Source: Gilliamella sp. Choc4-2 (GTDB lineage: Bacteria; Pseudomonadota; Gammaproteobacteria; Enterobacterales; Orbaceae). Taken from it: a stretch of 64,000 nt of DNA. This document shows positions 37,567 to 46,176 of the stretch, piece by piece. The DNA lies in the NCBI RefSeq assembly GCF_001690355.1, contig NZ_LZHG01000018.1, forward strand, positions 1 through 64,000, written 5' to 3'. Made by a program: the position numbers and the translations under genes. The notes under the pieces are model-generated. The model was not told the DNA's origin. It ran no database searches and was given only the letters and a program-made list of their open reading frames with translations. Positions within the stretch are counted from its first letter, which is position 1. Each line of letters starts with the position of its first letter.

Positions 37567-39275
37567 TATTCTATATCCTCCTTGTTTATCCAATCACGAA
37601 TAATTAAAGCCATTACACGAGGATCTTTTTCAACAATTTTTCGAATATATTGTTGCTGATGCATATTATCTTCAAATATTTTTTGTTGCTGTTTGCTGTG
37701 CGCTTTATAATCTAATTTTTCATCACTTACGCTTGATTGTGAATCGGATGTTTTTTCGCTAGTGATAAATAGTTGGCGTTGTAACTTCAGCCAAATACCA
37801 CGTAAAACTTTGCGCCATAGTATCCAAGCAATGAAAATAAAGATCAGATATTTAATGCCTGATTTGGTCATATCATAAAATTCTTGAGTTTGCCAAAAGG
37901 CTAAGCTTTCGTTTTCTTCTGATATTTGGTCAGTAAATTTTAAATTAGCGACGGTTAATGTATCACCGCGTACTTCAGAAAAGCCCATGGCTTGACGTGC
38001 TAATGCTTCAATATTTTTTAGTTCATCACTATCAAGTTTGACCCATTTTTCTGTTGTTTTATCTTCATCTGATTGTTCTTCATTATCATCTTTACCCTCA
38101 GCTTCCGTTGTTATAAATTTATAATTTACTAACACCGCAACGGATAAGCGTTTAATTCGCCCTTCAGGGATTTTGCTATGAACAACTTGCCTGTTTACTT
38201 CAAAATTAAATGTATTATTTGATTGTAAATTATAGGATTTTTTATTGTCTTCCGATTCTGCTGATTCTGTTTTTCCATCAATTGGTGCGCTTGGTATGGG
38301 TACAGGTTGATTAGATAATGCACCAGGTACGCCACCAATATTAGTATGATTAGCTAATTGGCGATTTTCAACTTGTTGTTTACTACGAATTGTTTGATTT
38401 GCGATATCACTATTAGGGTCATATATTTCTGATGTTGATTCTTGTCGGCTAAAGTCAATATCAGCATTGACTTGTACCATGACATTTTTTTTCCCTAAAA
38501 TCGGAATAATAATTTTTTCAACACGTTCTCGGACATTATTTTCAATTCTTTCATTAAATTCTAATTGAGCAACATTCGCATTTCTGCCTTGGTAGCTATC
38601 GCCTGTTAATAAATGACCATGCTGGTCGATAATGGTTACTTTATCTGCCTGTAATTCAGGTACACTACTTGAAATCAAATGGATAATGGCATCGATTTGA
38701 CCTTGTGATAAGCTGCGACCTGGTAATAATGTTATAGCGACTGACGCAGAAGGGGGTTTTCGTTCCCTAACAAATAACGAAGGTTTGGGTATTGCTATAT
38801 GTACACGAGCGTCATTAATGCTGCTAATGATTGAAATTGTTCTTGATAACTCACCTTCTAATGCTCGTTGGTAATTAATTTGTTCATTGAATTGGCTCAT
38901 ACCAAAGGTTTCTTTATCAAGCAATTCAAAACCTACCGCACCACCTTTAGGTAATCCTTGTTGTGCAATACGCAAGCGGGTATCATAAATTTTGTCGTCA
39001 GGAATTAAGATAGTTGTGCCCGATGATGAAAATTTATAAGGTATATTCATTTTATCAAGTTGGCTAATAATTTCTCCACCATCTTTATCATTTAAATTAC
39101 TGAATAAAACGCCATAAGACTCATCTTTTATCCATAAATAAGCTAAACAGATAATCGATAGAATAACTACACTTACAATAAGAAGTAGCATCTTTCGATT
39201 TTGCTTTAGTTTGTTGATAAAAGGTAGTTTATTTACTATTGATTCGTCTTTAGTACCGACAGTCTGGCCAGCCAT
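37566..39275 (-). CDS. fliF: Flagellar MS-ring protein FliF
   Basis: FliF builds the MS ring, the first membrane structure of the basal body. The 569-residue protein has membrane helices at about 27-47 and 470-490. Between them are ring-building domains (YGVLFSNLNDKDGGEIISQL, FGMSQFNEQINYQRALEGEL, ARVHIAIPKPSLFVRERKPP). A C-terminal cytoplasmic tail binds FliG. It is the first gene of the 13-gene minus-strand operon, divergent from fliE. Confidence 0.97.
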   Translation of the reverse strand: MAGQTVGTKDESIVNKLPFINKLKQNRKMLLLIVSVVILSIICLAYLWIKDESYGVLFSNLNDKDGGEIISQLDKMNIPYKFSSSGTTILIPDDKIYDTRLRIAQQGLPKGGAVGFELLDKETFGMSQFNEQINYQRALEGELSRTISIISSINDARVHIAIPKPSLFVRERKPPSASVAITLLPGRSLSQGQIDAIIHLISSSVPELQADKVTIIDQHGHLLTGDSYQGRNANVAQLEFNERIENNVRERVEKIIIPILGKKNVMVQVNADIDFSRQESTSEIYDPNSDIANQTIRSKQQVENRQLANHTNIGGVPGALSNQPVPIPSAPIDGKTESAESEDNKKSYNLQSNNTFNFEVNRQVVHSKIPEGRIKRLSVAVLVNYKFITTEAEGKDDNEEQSDEDKTTEKWVKLDSDELKNIEALARQAMGFSEVRGDTLTVANLKFTDQISEENESLAFWQTQEFYDMTKSGIKYLIFIFIAWILWRKVLRGIWLKLQRQLFITSEKTSDSQSSVSDEKLDYKAHSKQQQKIFEDNMHQQQYIRKIVEKDPRVMALIIRDWINKEDIE

Positions 39276-39453
39276 AAAAATCCTAACGCTAAACTAATTA
39301 GATTAATTCTAGGGTCTATTATCTGTGTATTTAAAAAAATCAATAGTTAAAAAAGCAAAGTCTTTTCCCCTTACTTAAAGGTTTTAGATTTTTAGTTGTA
39401 TGTTAAATTGCTTGCTATGTTGACCAAAACAAATACAAGTAGTTTTTATATTA
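39276..39453. other. Divergent control region of fliF and fliE
   Basis: This 178-bp region should carry the class 2 promoters driven by FlhDC for both directions. No sigma-28 promoter is visible, in agreement with class 2 status. I cannot identify FlhDC boxes by eye. Confidence 0.4.
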
Positions 39454-39765
39454 ATGAATATTTTGAACGATTTTAATGGTATTACACCAATAAAACTAAA
39501 CCAAATCACGAATTTTCCACAAAAACAACCAATATCAGCAGATAACCATTTTTTGGGTGAACTAAAAAATGCATTAAATAAAATAAGCCAAGCTCAAATG
39601 CAGGCAAATCAAAAAGCGCAAGCGTTTGAAATGGGGGATCCTAATGTTGCATTAAATGAAGTCATGGTCGATATGCAAAAATCATCGGTTTCATTGCAGT
39701 TTGGTATTCAAGTCCGTAATAAATTGGTTGCAGCTTATCAAGAAATTATGAATATGAATATTTAA
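39454..39765 (+). CDS. fliE: Flagellar hook-basal body protein FliE
   Basis: FliE joins the MS ring and export gate to the proximal rod. The 103-residue protein has the family pattern: a variable N-terminus, then [26 protein letters not shown]-like helix, and a C-terminal helix with [16 protein letters not shown]-type sequence (residues read [20 protein letters not shown]). It is a single gene, closed by a perfect 15-bp hairpin. Confidence 0.95.
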   Translation: MNILNDFNGITPIKLNQITNFPQKQPISADNHFLGELKNALNKISQAQMQANQKAQAFEMGDPNVALNEVMVDMQKSSVSLQFGIQVRNKLVAAYQEIMNMNI

Positions 39766-39782
39766 TTGATTTCATCGCTAGT

Positions 39783-39816
39783 AAACCATAACTTATTAAT
39801 AAATAAGTTATGGTTT
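39783..39816. terminator. Bidirectional terminator between fliE and fliT
   Basis: AAACCATAACTTATT and AATAAGTTATGGTTT form a perfect 15-bp stem with loop AATA. T-rich sequence follows on the plus side. Confidence 0.8.
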
Positions 39817-39845
39817 TAGTATATTTTTAATATGGTTTATTTATT

Positions 39846-40193
39846 TTAAATTAATTGTGCTATTTGTTGATAATTGGCAATTTTCGTTTGGTGGCTGATA
39901 TTTGTTCCTATCAATGTACCTAACTGCCTATGACGTGCGCTGAGTAATTGTATTAGTTGTTGTTGATAACTTAAGATATTTTTTATATACATGGCTATCA
40001 TGTCTCGATGCTGAGCGGGGAACATCTCTGTTTTCTCTAGCATTCCTGTTTTCATTAGGTTTTCTGATAACTGTTGGTATTTTTCTTGCCAAGTGGTTAA
40101 TAAATCCCAATCTTCACTTTGGGCATTAATTAACATTTGTTCAACAATATAATTAAATTGTTCATATTGTTCTAATAAGTTATTTCCTTGCAT
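39846..40193 (-). CDS. fliT: Flagellar chaperone FliT-like protein
   Basis: FliT is the export chaperone of the cap protein FliD and, in enterics, also binds FlhDC. This 115-residue protein is all-helical, with a pattern like FliT (LINAQSEDWDLLTTWQEKYQ near the N-terminus, then IKNILSYQQQLIQLLSARHR). Similarity is weak, as usual for FliT, but it is the third gene after fliD-fliS, exactly its conserved place. Confidence 0.85.
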   Translation of the reverse strand: MQGNNLLEQYEQFNYIVEQMLINAQSEDWDLLTTWQEKYQQLSENLMKTGMLEKTEMFPAQHRDMIAMYIKNILSYQQQLIQLLSARHRQLGTLIGTNISHQTKIANYQQIAQLI

Positions 40194-40205
40194 AATTATC
40201 CTATT

Positions 40206-40586
40206 TTATTTAGCAATCTCACGCCAAGACTCAGCAATATTGTTGAGCAAATCAAAACAAGTTTGCAATTTTTCTTGATCATTATGCAAATTAGCCAGTA
40301 ATAATTGTTGGCTAATATAGTGATATAAGCGATCTAAATTTTCAGCAATTTCACCACCTTTTTCGAAATCTAGGCAGCTTTTAAGCCCATTATCAATAAT
40401 ATTAATCGCTTTCGAAATTGCAGTACCTTTGCCAGCAATATGACCTTTTTGAATATACAAACTAGCTAGTTTAATTGCGTTAAGAGCCTCATCAAATAGT
40501 AATACAATTAACTGATGAGGTGATGCTTGGCTAACACGCGTTTCTAAATTCACTTGTTTATAAGCTTGTGATCCACCTGTATACAT
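40206..40586 (-). CDS. fliS: Flagellin export chaperone FliS
   Basis: FliS binds the C-terminus of flagellin in the cytoplasm and prevents premature polymerisation. The 126-residue four-helix protein shows QVNLETRVSQASPHQLIVLL at the start and KAINIIDNGLKSCLDFEKGG in the middle, both typical. It lies 9 bp below fliD and 12 bp above fliT in a three-gene unit. Confidence 0.95.
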   Translation of the reverse strand: MYTGGSQAYKQVNLETRVSQASPHQLIVLLFDEALNAIKLASLYIQKGHIAGKGTAISKAINIIDNGLKSCLDFEKGGEIAENLDRLYHYISQQLLLANLHNDQEKLQTCFDLLNNIAESWREIAK

Positions 40587-40595
40587 TTTATTTCC

Positions 40596-42032
40596 TTATT
40601 TCTTCGAGTTTGCCATCATGTCAAATTGGGTTGTTAAATAATTACTCATGCTATCTAACTCATTAATTAAAATATCCAATTTGGTAAATTGAACGCGATA
40701 ACGCTCAATAGTTTGTTCGATGGAATTGCTTACCTGTTCGTGACGTTTATCTAATGATTTTAAAGTGGAATTTAACCCATTAGTTGCTGAATCAATCATG
40801 CCATCATTATCAATAAATCCGCTTACTTTTTCAAAAAGTTCATTGGCAAGTCCAGTTGCGTTATCATCACCTGTAAATAGTATTGCCACCGCATCACTAT
40901 TTTCATTAAGTGCTTTTTTTAGTTCATTTTCGTTAATCTTTAAGGTGCCATCTTTATCCATGTTAATGCCGATTTGTGCTAGAACAGAAAGTTCACCAGG
41001 CTGCCCTTTAGCAAATATTGTGCGGATACTTTGATCAATATTACGTAAGGTTGAATCTCCAATAAGTGGTCCATTATCGTTATTTAATTCGTCTGAATTT
41101 GTATCATTCATGGTGAATTTTGTTAACGTTGATATCGTTGTTTGTAATTGATTAAATGCCTCTACCCATTCTTTAATAGCTTCTTCAGGTTTTTCATTAT
41201 CAGCGGTTATAGCAAGGTTTTGGCTAGTTGTTGTGGTTTCTTTTAACGTAATATCAACGCCACTAATGACATCTTTGACAGTATTAGAGCCACTAGTTAT
41301 AGCAATGCCATTAAACGAAAATTTAGCATCTTGCGCTTTTGTCACTTCTGTCATGTGGGTATTGTTAGGCTGATTAATATCAAATCCAATAATATTATTT
41401 AAGGTTTCATCGTCTGATGAAATAGACGTAATACTTTGTTGTTCACCTGTTTCTTTCGATGTAATGACTAATTGATAGCCATCTGCTCCTGAACGAACAA
41501 TGGTTGAATTCATTGTTGACGGACTTGTTGTGCCATCTTCATTAGTCATTTGGGCATTGTTAATCGCATTGGCTATTGCTTCTAATGATGTCTCATCTTG
41601 AGATAAAGTGACATTAAGTGTTTGACCATTTGCTTGTTCAATAGTGATAGTTCGAGTTTGATTATCATTACCTAATTTAGCGTTTTTATCATTGAGTGGC
41701 GAAGTTGCTATGCCATGAGACGTTGCTAACTGATCAATGTTAATAGCATAATTACCTAACACTGCTTTGCTGTTTACTTTCACTGAAAAATAATTGTCAT
41801 TACCACCTGTCGCGGTTCTACTTTGAAAAAGCTCTTTTTTCTGAAGTTTTTGTGTTGCACTATTAAATGTTGTTAGCGCACTTTTTAATTTACCAAAACC
41901 ACTAATTTTTGCATTAATGGATTTTTGTTGCGTTGTAATTGGCGTTAGACGTGTTTTTTCAGCTGCTTCTAATTGGTCTAAAATACCATTAAGATCAATT
42001 CCAGAGCCAATTCCTAATGCGCTCATTGCCAT
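40596..42032 (-). CDS. fliD: Flagellar filament cap protein FliD
   Basis: FliD caps the growing filament and guides flagellin folding. The 478-residue protein has conserved ends: an N-terminal MSALGIGSGIDLNGILDQL and a C-terminal helical part (YRVQFTKLDILINELDSMSN). A variable middle contains the flagellin-hook IN-like motifs. GGAAG lies upstream of the start. A sigma-28 promoter stands about 42 bp upstream (42074-42100), placing fliDST in the late class. Confidence 0.96.
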   Translation of the reverse strand: MAMSALGIGSGIDLNGILDQLEAAEKTRLTPITTQQKSINAKISGFGKLKSALTTFNSATQKLQKKELFQSRTATGGNDNYFSVKVNSKAVLGNYAINIDQLATSHGIATSPLNDKNAKLGNDNQTRTITIEQANGQTLNVTLSQDETSLEAIANAINNAQMTNEDGTTSPSTMNSTIVRSGADGYQLVITSKETGEQQSITSISSDDETLNNIIGFDINQPNNTHMTEVTKAQDAKFSFNGIAITSGSNTVKDVISGVDITLKETTTTSQNLAITADNEKPEEAIKEWVEAFNQLQTTISTLTKFTMNDTNSDELNNDNGPLIGDSTLRNIDQSIRTIFAKGQPGELSVLAQIGINMDKDGTLKINENELKKALNENSDAVAILFTGDDNATGLANELFEKVSGFIDNDGMIDSATNGLNSTLKSLDKRHEQVSNSIEQTIERYRVQFTKLDILINELDSMSNYLTTQFDMMANSKK

Positions 42033-42073
42033 GATTTATTCTTCCTATAACAATTATTTAATTAATGCACCTT

Positions 42074-42100
42074 ATATCGACCAGTTTTTCCAAAAATTTA
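42074..42100 (-). promoter_or_regulatory. Sigma-28 (FliA) promoter of fliDST
   Basis: Minus strand TAAATTTT (42093-42100), 11 bases, then GTCGATAT (42074-42081). This matches 7/8 and 6/8 positions of the enteric consensus TAAAGTTT-N11-GCCGATAA. Confidence 0.75.
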
Positions 42101-42271
42101 GCCATCATCTCAAGATTTATTTAATACATAGAAATATTTTTATTTTTTGAATGAAAAAGCATCATTAAGTAGATTGTTTAAAAACGACATTAACAAAATG
42201 ATTTATTTATAAATATTGGTTGTTTTTATGACTAAAATAGCGCTTTTAAAAAAGATAATTATTAAAAATAT

Positions 42272-42298
42272 TAAAGTTTCTTATTTTGTTACCGATAA
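42272..42298 (+). promoter_or_regulatory. Sigma-28 (FliA) promoter of fliC
   Basis: A perfect TAAAGTTT (42272-42279), exactly 11 bases, then ACCGATAA (42291-42298, 7/8). The strongest late promoter in the window, 77 bases before the flagellin start. Confidence 0.92.
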
Positions 42299-42375
42299 AT
42301 TATTTATCAGCAAAAATATTGAACATATTTTTCAATATGTCGTTGATTTAAAAAATTAAATTAAAGGAGATAAAA

Positions 42376-43188
42376 ATGGCACAAGTAATTAATACTAATA
42401 CTATGTCTTTAATGGCAAGAAATAACCTTAACAATTCACAAAGCGTTCTTAGTACTTCTATTGAACGTCTTTCATCTGGTATGCGTATTAATAGCGCAAA
42501 AGACGATGCAGCAGGTCAAGCAATCGCTAACCGATTTTCATCAAATATTAAAGGGTTAACTCAAGCTGCTCGTAATGCAAATGATGGTATTTCACTTGCG
42601 CAAACTACTGAGGGTGCGCTAAATGAAATCAATAATAACGTACAACGTATCCGTGAATTAACCGTACAAGCGGCAAATGGAACCAACTCTGAAAGTGATT
42701 TAGTATCAATTCAAAATGAAATCGATCAACGTTTAGATGAGATCGATCGCGTTTCTAAACAAACTGATTTTAATGGTTCAAAAGTATTGTCTGAAGATAA
42801 AACACTTAAAATCCAAGTAGGTGCAAACGATGGTGAAACCATTGAAATCAATTTGAAAAAAATTGATAGTACTGAACTTGGTTTAAATGCATTTAACGTA
42901 TCTGATACACCAACAGCCGATCCATTAAAAACTATTGATGCTGCGTTATCAAAAATCGATGCATTACGTGGGCAGCTTGGTGCGGTACAAAACCGTTTCG
43001 AGTCAACTGTAACTAATATAAATAATACTGTAAATAACTTAAGTTCTGCGCGTAGCCGTATTGAAGATGCTGATTACGCAACAGAAGTATCAAACATGAC
43101 TCGAGGTCAAATTTTACAGCAAGCAGGTACTTCTGTATTAGCACAAGCGAATCAAGTGCCACAATCTGTTCTTTCTTTGTTACAGTAA
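42376..43188 (+). CDS. fliC: Flagellin FliC, minimal type
   Basis: This is the filament subunit. At 270 residues it consists almost only of the conserved D0 and D1 domains: N-terminal MAQVINTNTMSLMARNNLNN to about 170, then C-terminal from about 180 to the canonical end SVLSLLQ. The surface domains D2/D3 of E. coli flagellin are lacking. The segment QRIRELTVQA (90-99), the TLR5/filament-packing site of beta- and gammaproteobacterial flagellins, is kept. AAAGGAG precedes the start. A strong hairpin follows the gene. Confidence 0.97.
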   Translation: MAQVINTNTMSLMARNNLNNSQSVLSTSIERLSSGMRINSAKDDAAGQAIANRFSSNIKGLTQAARNANDGISLAQTTEGALNEINNNVQRIRELTVQAANGTNSESDLVSIQNEIDQRLDEIDRVSKQTDFNGSKVLSEDKTLKIQVGANDGETIEINLKKIDSTELGLNAFNVSDTPTADPLKTIDAALSKIDALRGQLGAVQNRFESTVTNINNTVNNLSSARSRIEDADYATEVSNMTRGQILQQAGTSVLAQANQVPQSVLSLLQ

Positions 43189-43245
43189 TTTTTATTGTTG
43201 TAAGAATTTATCTATCTGATTCTTTGATCACTTCAATTATGTAAT

Positions 43246-43282
43246 TTAGCCATAACGGCATTTTTAATGCTGTTATGGCTAA
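43246..43282 (+). terminator. Hairpin terminator of fliC
   Basis: TTAGCCATAACGGCAT and ATGCTGTTATGGCTAA form a 16-bp stem with one wobble and a loop of T residues. There is no clear T-tract after it, so it may act as an mRNA 3' stabiliser as well. Confidence 0.7.
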
Positions 43283-43383
43283 TAATTGTAATTACCCAAT
43301 TTTTATCCCTTTATTCCTGTCATTAAATTATCATCTTATCGTCATAATATTATTAAGCATTTTTTTAAAATGGGTTAAAAAAA

Positions 43384-44100
43384 ATGGGTGATAGTTTATA
43401 TAACTCGCAAGGTGTAGTGAATCAAACCGATTGGCAACAATATGTCCATTTAGTTCGTAATGAAGCATTAAAACTTGCCGTTCGTTTACCCACAACAGTA
43501 GAGTTGGATGATTTACTGCAAGTCGGTTATATCGGCTTATTAGATACCATCAAGCGTTATGATGCTTCGCAAGGCAATACTTTTGCAACTTTTGCTATAC
43601 CAAGAATAAAAGGCGCCATGTTAGATGAACTTCGGAGTCGAGATTGGTTATCAAGGCAAACTCGAAAACAAATTAAAGATATTACCTGTGCTATTAATGA
43701 ATTAGAGCAAAGGTTAGGTACCACACCAAGCGATTATCAAATCGCTGAATATTTACAATTGTCGATTTATGAATATCGCAAGGCTTTGTTGGATTCAAAT
43801 TGTAGCCAGATTTGCTCTTATGATGAGATGCAGAAAAAATTGGGGGATAGTATTGATGCTATTATTGATCATGGCGAGGATCAAGATCCTTTTTTGTCTG
43901 TTATCAATGAAGAAATTTGCGATCAAATAACCCAACAAATTGAAAACTTGCCTGAAAAAGAAAAAATGATTTTAGCGCTTTATTATCAAGAGGAACTCAA
44001 TTTAAAAGAGATTGGAAAAGTAATGGATATTAGTGAGTCTAGGGTAAGCCAATTACATAGCCAAGCGATAAAAAGAATACAAAGTAAAGTGAAGCCATAG
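43384..44100 (+). CDS. fliA: Flagellar sigma factor FliA (sigma-28)
   Basis: FliA directs RNA polymerase to late flagellar genes and is held inactive by FlgM until the hook is done. The 238-residue protein shows region 2 (VELDDLLQVGYIGLLDTIKR, FATFAIPRIKGAMLDELRSR), region 3 (INELEQRLGTTPSDYQIAEY) and region 4 (LPEKEKMILALYYQEELNLK, then the helix-turn-helix SESRVSQLHSQAIKRI). Regions contacting DNA match enteric FliA, in line with the enteric-type promoters seen. Confidence 0.97.
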   Translation: MGDSLYNSQGVVNQTDWQQYVHLVRNEALKLAVRLPTTVELDDLLQVGYIGLLDTIKRYDASQGNTFATFAIPRIKGAMLDELRSRDWLSRQTRKQIKDITCAINELEQRLGTTPSDYQIAEYLQLSIYEYRKALLDSNCSQICSYDEMQKKLGDSIDAIIDHGEDQDPFLSVINEEICDQITQQIENLPEKEKMILALYYQEELNLKEIGKVMDISESRVSQLHSQAIKRIQSKVKP

Positions 44101-44167
44101 AAAAATAAAATTAAACAGCGTAAAATAAAGTGTAATTAAACGAAAATAAATTGAAATGATTTTTTTA

Positions 44168-44196
44168 TTGACCTTTTTCGTTTAAAAATGTAACTT
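44168..44196 (+). promoter_or_regulatory. Possible flhDC promoter
   Basis: TTGACC (44168-44173), 17 bases, TAACTT (44191-44196). The -35 is good and the -10 poor. It is the best candidate in the 170-bp fliA-flhD gap. Confidence 0.35.
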
Positions 44197-44205
44197 TATA
44201 TATAA

Positions 44206-44247
44206 AAAAACAGTTAATGTTGTATTTTTGCTGTTTTTGTTTTTTTA
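44206..44247 (+). terminator. Terminator-like hairpin just before flhD
   Basis: AAAAACAG (44206-44213) pairs with CTGTTTTT (44231-44238), followed by GTTTTTTT. It ends 23 bases before the flhD start. It can serve as the fliA terminator, and any flhDC transcript starting upstream must read through it. Confidence 0.5.
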
Positions 44248-44270
44248 ATGCGAACTAAAGATAACTAAGA

Positions 44271-44612
44271 TTGGTGATTAAATTGGGTAACATACTAGAG
44301 AACGATATTCTTAAATGTATACATCATTTGAATCTTTCAACATTGCTGTTAAGCCAACGGATGCTTGAGAAAGATAAAGTTATGGGGATGTATCGATTAG
44401 GTATTGATGAAGAAACTGCTGACATACTTAGTAATTTAACTGCGTCGCAAATGTTAGTTTTATCTGAAACAAATCAATTAAATTTTCAATTACGATTTGA
44501 AAATTCAGAAATGATTAAAAAACTAACTGAAGACTCTCGTGTTAGCGATATTAAACAGATGCATACAGGGATTCTTTTATCTAGTTTACTATTAGACTCA
44601 ATCAATAAGTAG
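44271..44612 (+). CDS. flhD: Flagellar master regulator FlhD
   Basis: FlhD with FlhC forms the FlhD4C2 activator of class 2 flagellar operons. The 113-residue all-helical protein aligns with FlhD (INLSYLLLAQRL-like LNLSTLLLSQRMLEKDK, then MYRLGIDEETADIL and DSRVSDIKQMHTGILLSSLL). No ATG is available. The frame opens with TTG (44271) then GTG (44274), and another TTG lies at 44283, all without a strong ribosome-binding site. Low initiation efficiency may be intended, or the true start may differ. Confidence 0.92.
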   Translation: MVIKLGNILENDILKCIHHLNLSTLLLSQRMLEKDKVMGMYRLGIDEETADILSNLTASQMLVLSETNQLNFQLRFENSEMIKKLTEDSRVSDIKQMHTGILLSSLLLDSINK

Positions 44613-44625
44613 GTAGGTAAATAGA

Positions 44626-45231
44626 ATGAGATGTACAAGTATTGTTCAAAAATATAAAGAGGTACAATTAGCCATTCGTTTAATTTCACTGGGTGCAAGA
44701 ATCCAAATGCTTGAAAGTGAAACAAATTTAAGCCGTGGAAAATTGATTAAATTGTATAAAGAAATTCAAGGTTGCCCACCACCTAAAGGTTTATTACCTT
44801 TTTCAACCACGTGGTTTATGACATGGGAACCAAATATTCATTCTAGTATTTTTTATAATGCTTATCATTTTTTAGTGAAGCATGGCACAAAACCAGGTAT
44901 CCACACGATTTTAAAAGCTTACCAGCTTTATTTAGAACAATGCCCATTTGCTCACAATGAAGAGCCCGTGTTAGGGCTAACTCGGGCTTGGATTTTAGTC
45001 AAATTTGTTGAAAGTAAAGTAATGCAACAATCTTGCTGTAAAGAATGCAAGGGGCGTTTTATTACTCATGCTTATCATCCACACAATAGTTTTGTATGTA
45101 GCTTATGTCAACCACCATCTAGAGCAGAAAAAAATCATAAGACACATAAAGATAATCACGCTAAATGTTTGCAGGTACTATCCATTCCTAATAGTTTTAA
45201 TACAGCGTTTGCAAAGCAGGTAGCAAGTTAA
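44626..45231 (+). CDS. flhC: Flagellar master regulator FlhC
   Basis: FlhC supplies most DNA contacts of the FlhD4C2 complex. The 201-residue protein aligns with enteric FlhC and keeps the zinc-binding cysteines: CCKEC (C138 and C141) and CSLC (C158 and C161). N-terminal features include [13 protein letters not shown]-like [17 protein letters not shown]. It starts 13 bp after flhD, so both subunits are cotranslated from one mRNA. Confidence 0.95.
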   Translation: MRCTSIVQKYKEVQLAIRLISLGARIQMLESETNLSRGKLIKLYKEIQGCPPPKGLLPFSTTWFMTWEPNIHSSIFYNAYHFLVKHGTKPGIHTILKAYQLYLEQCPFAHNEEPVLGLTRAWILVKFVESKVMQQSCCKECKGRFITHAYHPHNSFVCSLCQPPSRAEKNHKTHKDNHAKCLQVLSIPNSFNTAFAKQVAS

Positions 45232-45289
45232 ATAAATTTTAGGAATAAAAACCTATTTATTGTTATTTTATGGAGAAATAAGAAAGCCA

Positions 45290-46174
45290 ATGCTAATTAT
45301 TATAGGATATATTGTTGTTGTCGCCTCTGCTTTACTTGGCTATGTGCTAAGTGGTGGTTATTTAGCGGTCCTTTTTCAGCCGTTAGAATTTCTTATTATT
45401 GGGGGATCGGCTATCGGAGCCTTTATTGTCAGTAATGAAAAAAAAGTAATAAAAACTACACTTAACGCCTTAAAACAATTATTTAAACCTTCGAGTTTTA
45501 ATAAAACGCTTTATTTAACATTAATTAATCTAATGTACACTATTTTGACTAAGATTCGCCAAAATGGTTCATTATCCATTGAAACTGATATAGATAACCC
45601 TCAGGAAAGTGAACTATTTAAACAGTATCCACTTATTTTAGCCAATTCTCGAATCTTAGATTTTATAACAGATTATTTTCGGTTGATAATTAGTGGCAAT
45701 ATGGATGTGTATGAAATTGAAGCACTAATGAGTGAAGAAATTGAAACTTTTGTGCATGAATTAGAAAAACCAGTTAGTGCCATTTCGAGTATTGGTGATG
45801 GGTTGCCTGCATTTGGTATTGTTGCCGCTGTTATGGGCGTAATTAATACCCTTGCTCAAGCGGATAGACCAGCAAGTGAGCTAGGTGAGTTAATAGCACA
45901 CGCTATGGTTGGAACGTTTTTGGGTATTTTACTTGCTTATGGTTTTATTTCTCCTTTGGCGGCTTTATTAAAGCAACGAAATGCTGACTCAGTCAAAATA
46001 CTTGAGTGCGCCAAAGTTATATTGATTGCAAGCATGCATGATTATGCTCCACAAATTTGTATTGAATTTGGACGGAAAATGATATTTTCTGATGAGCGTC
46101 CATCTTTCTTTGAATTAGAAAAATATATTCAAGAAGTTAAAGATAAGAATACCAACCAAAATCAAAATAATTAA
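45290..46174 (+). CDS. motA: Flagellar stator protein MotA
   Basis: MotA and MotB form the proton-driven stator. The protein (295 residues) has four membrane helices. The start gives MLIIIGYIVVVASALLGYVL, matching enteric MotA. The cytoplasmic loop carries NGSLSIETDIDNPQESELF. The two functional prolines lie in GDGLPAFGIVAA and YGFISPLAALL. A frame ten codons longer from 45260 is open but lacks family support. Downstream of flhDC as in E. coli. Confidence 0.95.
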   Translation: MLIIIGYIVVVASALLGYVLSGGYLAVLFQPLEFLIIGGSAIGAFIVSNEKKVIKTTLNALKQLFKPSSFNKTLYLTLINLMYTILTKIRQNGSLSIETDIDNPQESELFKQYPLILANSRILDFITDYFRLIISGNMDVYEIEALMSEEIETFVHELEKPVSAISSIGDGLPAFGIVAAVMGVINTLAQADRPASELGELIAHAMVGTFLGILLAYGFISPLAALLKQRNADSVKILECAKVILIASMHDYAPQICIEFGRKMIFSDERPSFFELEKYIQEVKDKNTNQNQNN

Positions 46175-46176
46175 CA

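Larger units (their letters stand above)
42033..42375. other. Divergent late-promoter region of fliD and fliC
   Basis: No gene is present. It holds two sigma-28 promoters facing outward, one on each strand, 172 bp apart. The rest is A/T-rich. Confidence 0.8.

Noticed and set aside
28350-39275. Virulence-type (injectisome) type III secretion system
   Set aside because: The genes are accompanied by hook, rod, L/P-ring, filament and stator genes and by FliK/FliJ/FliO. There is no secretin or needle gene, so it is a flagellum.
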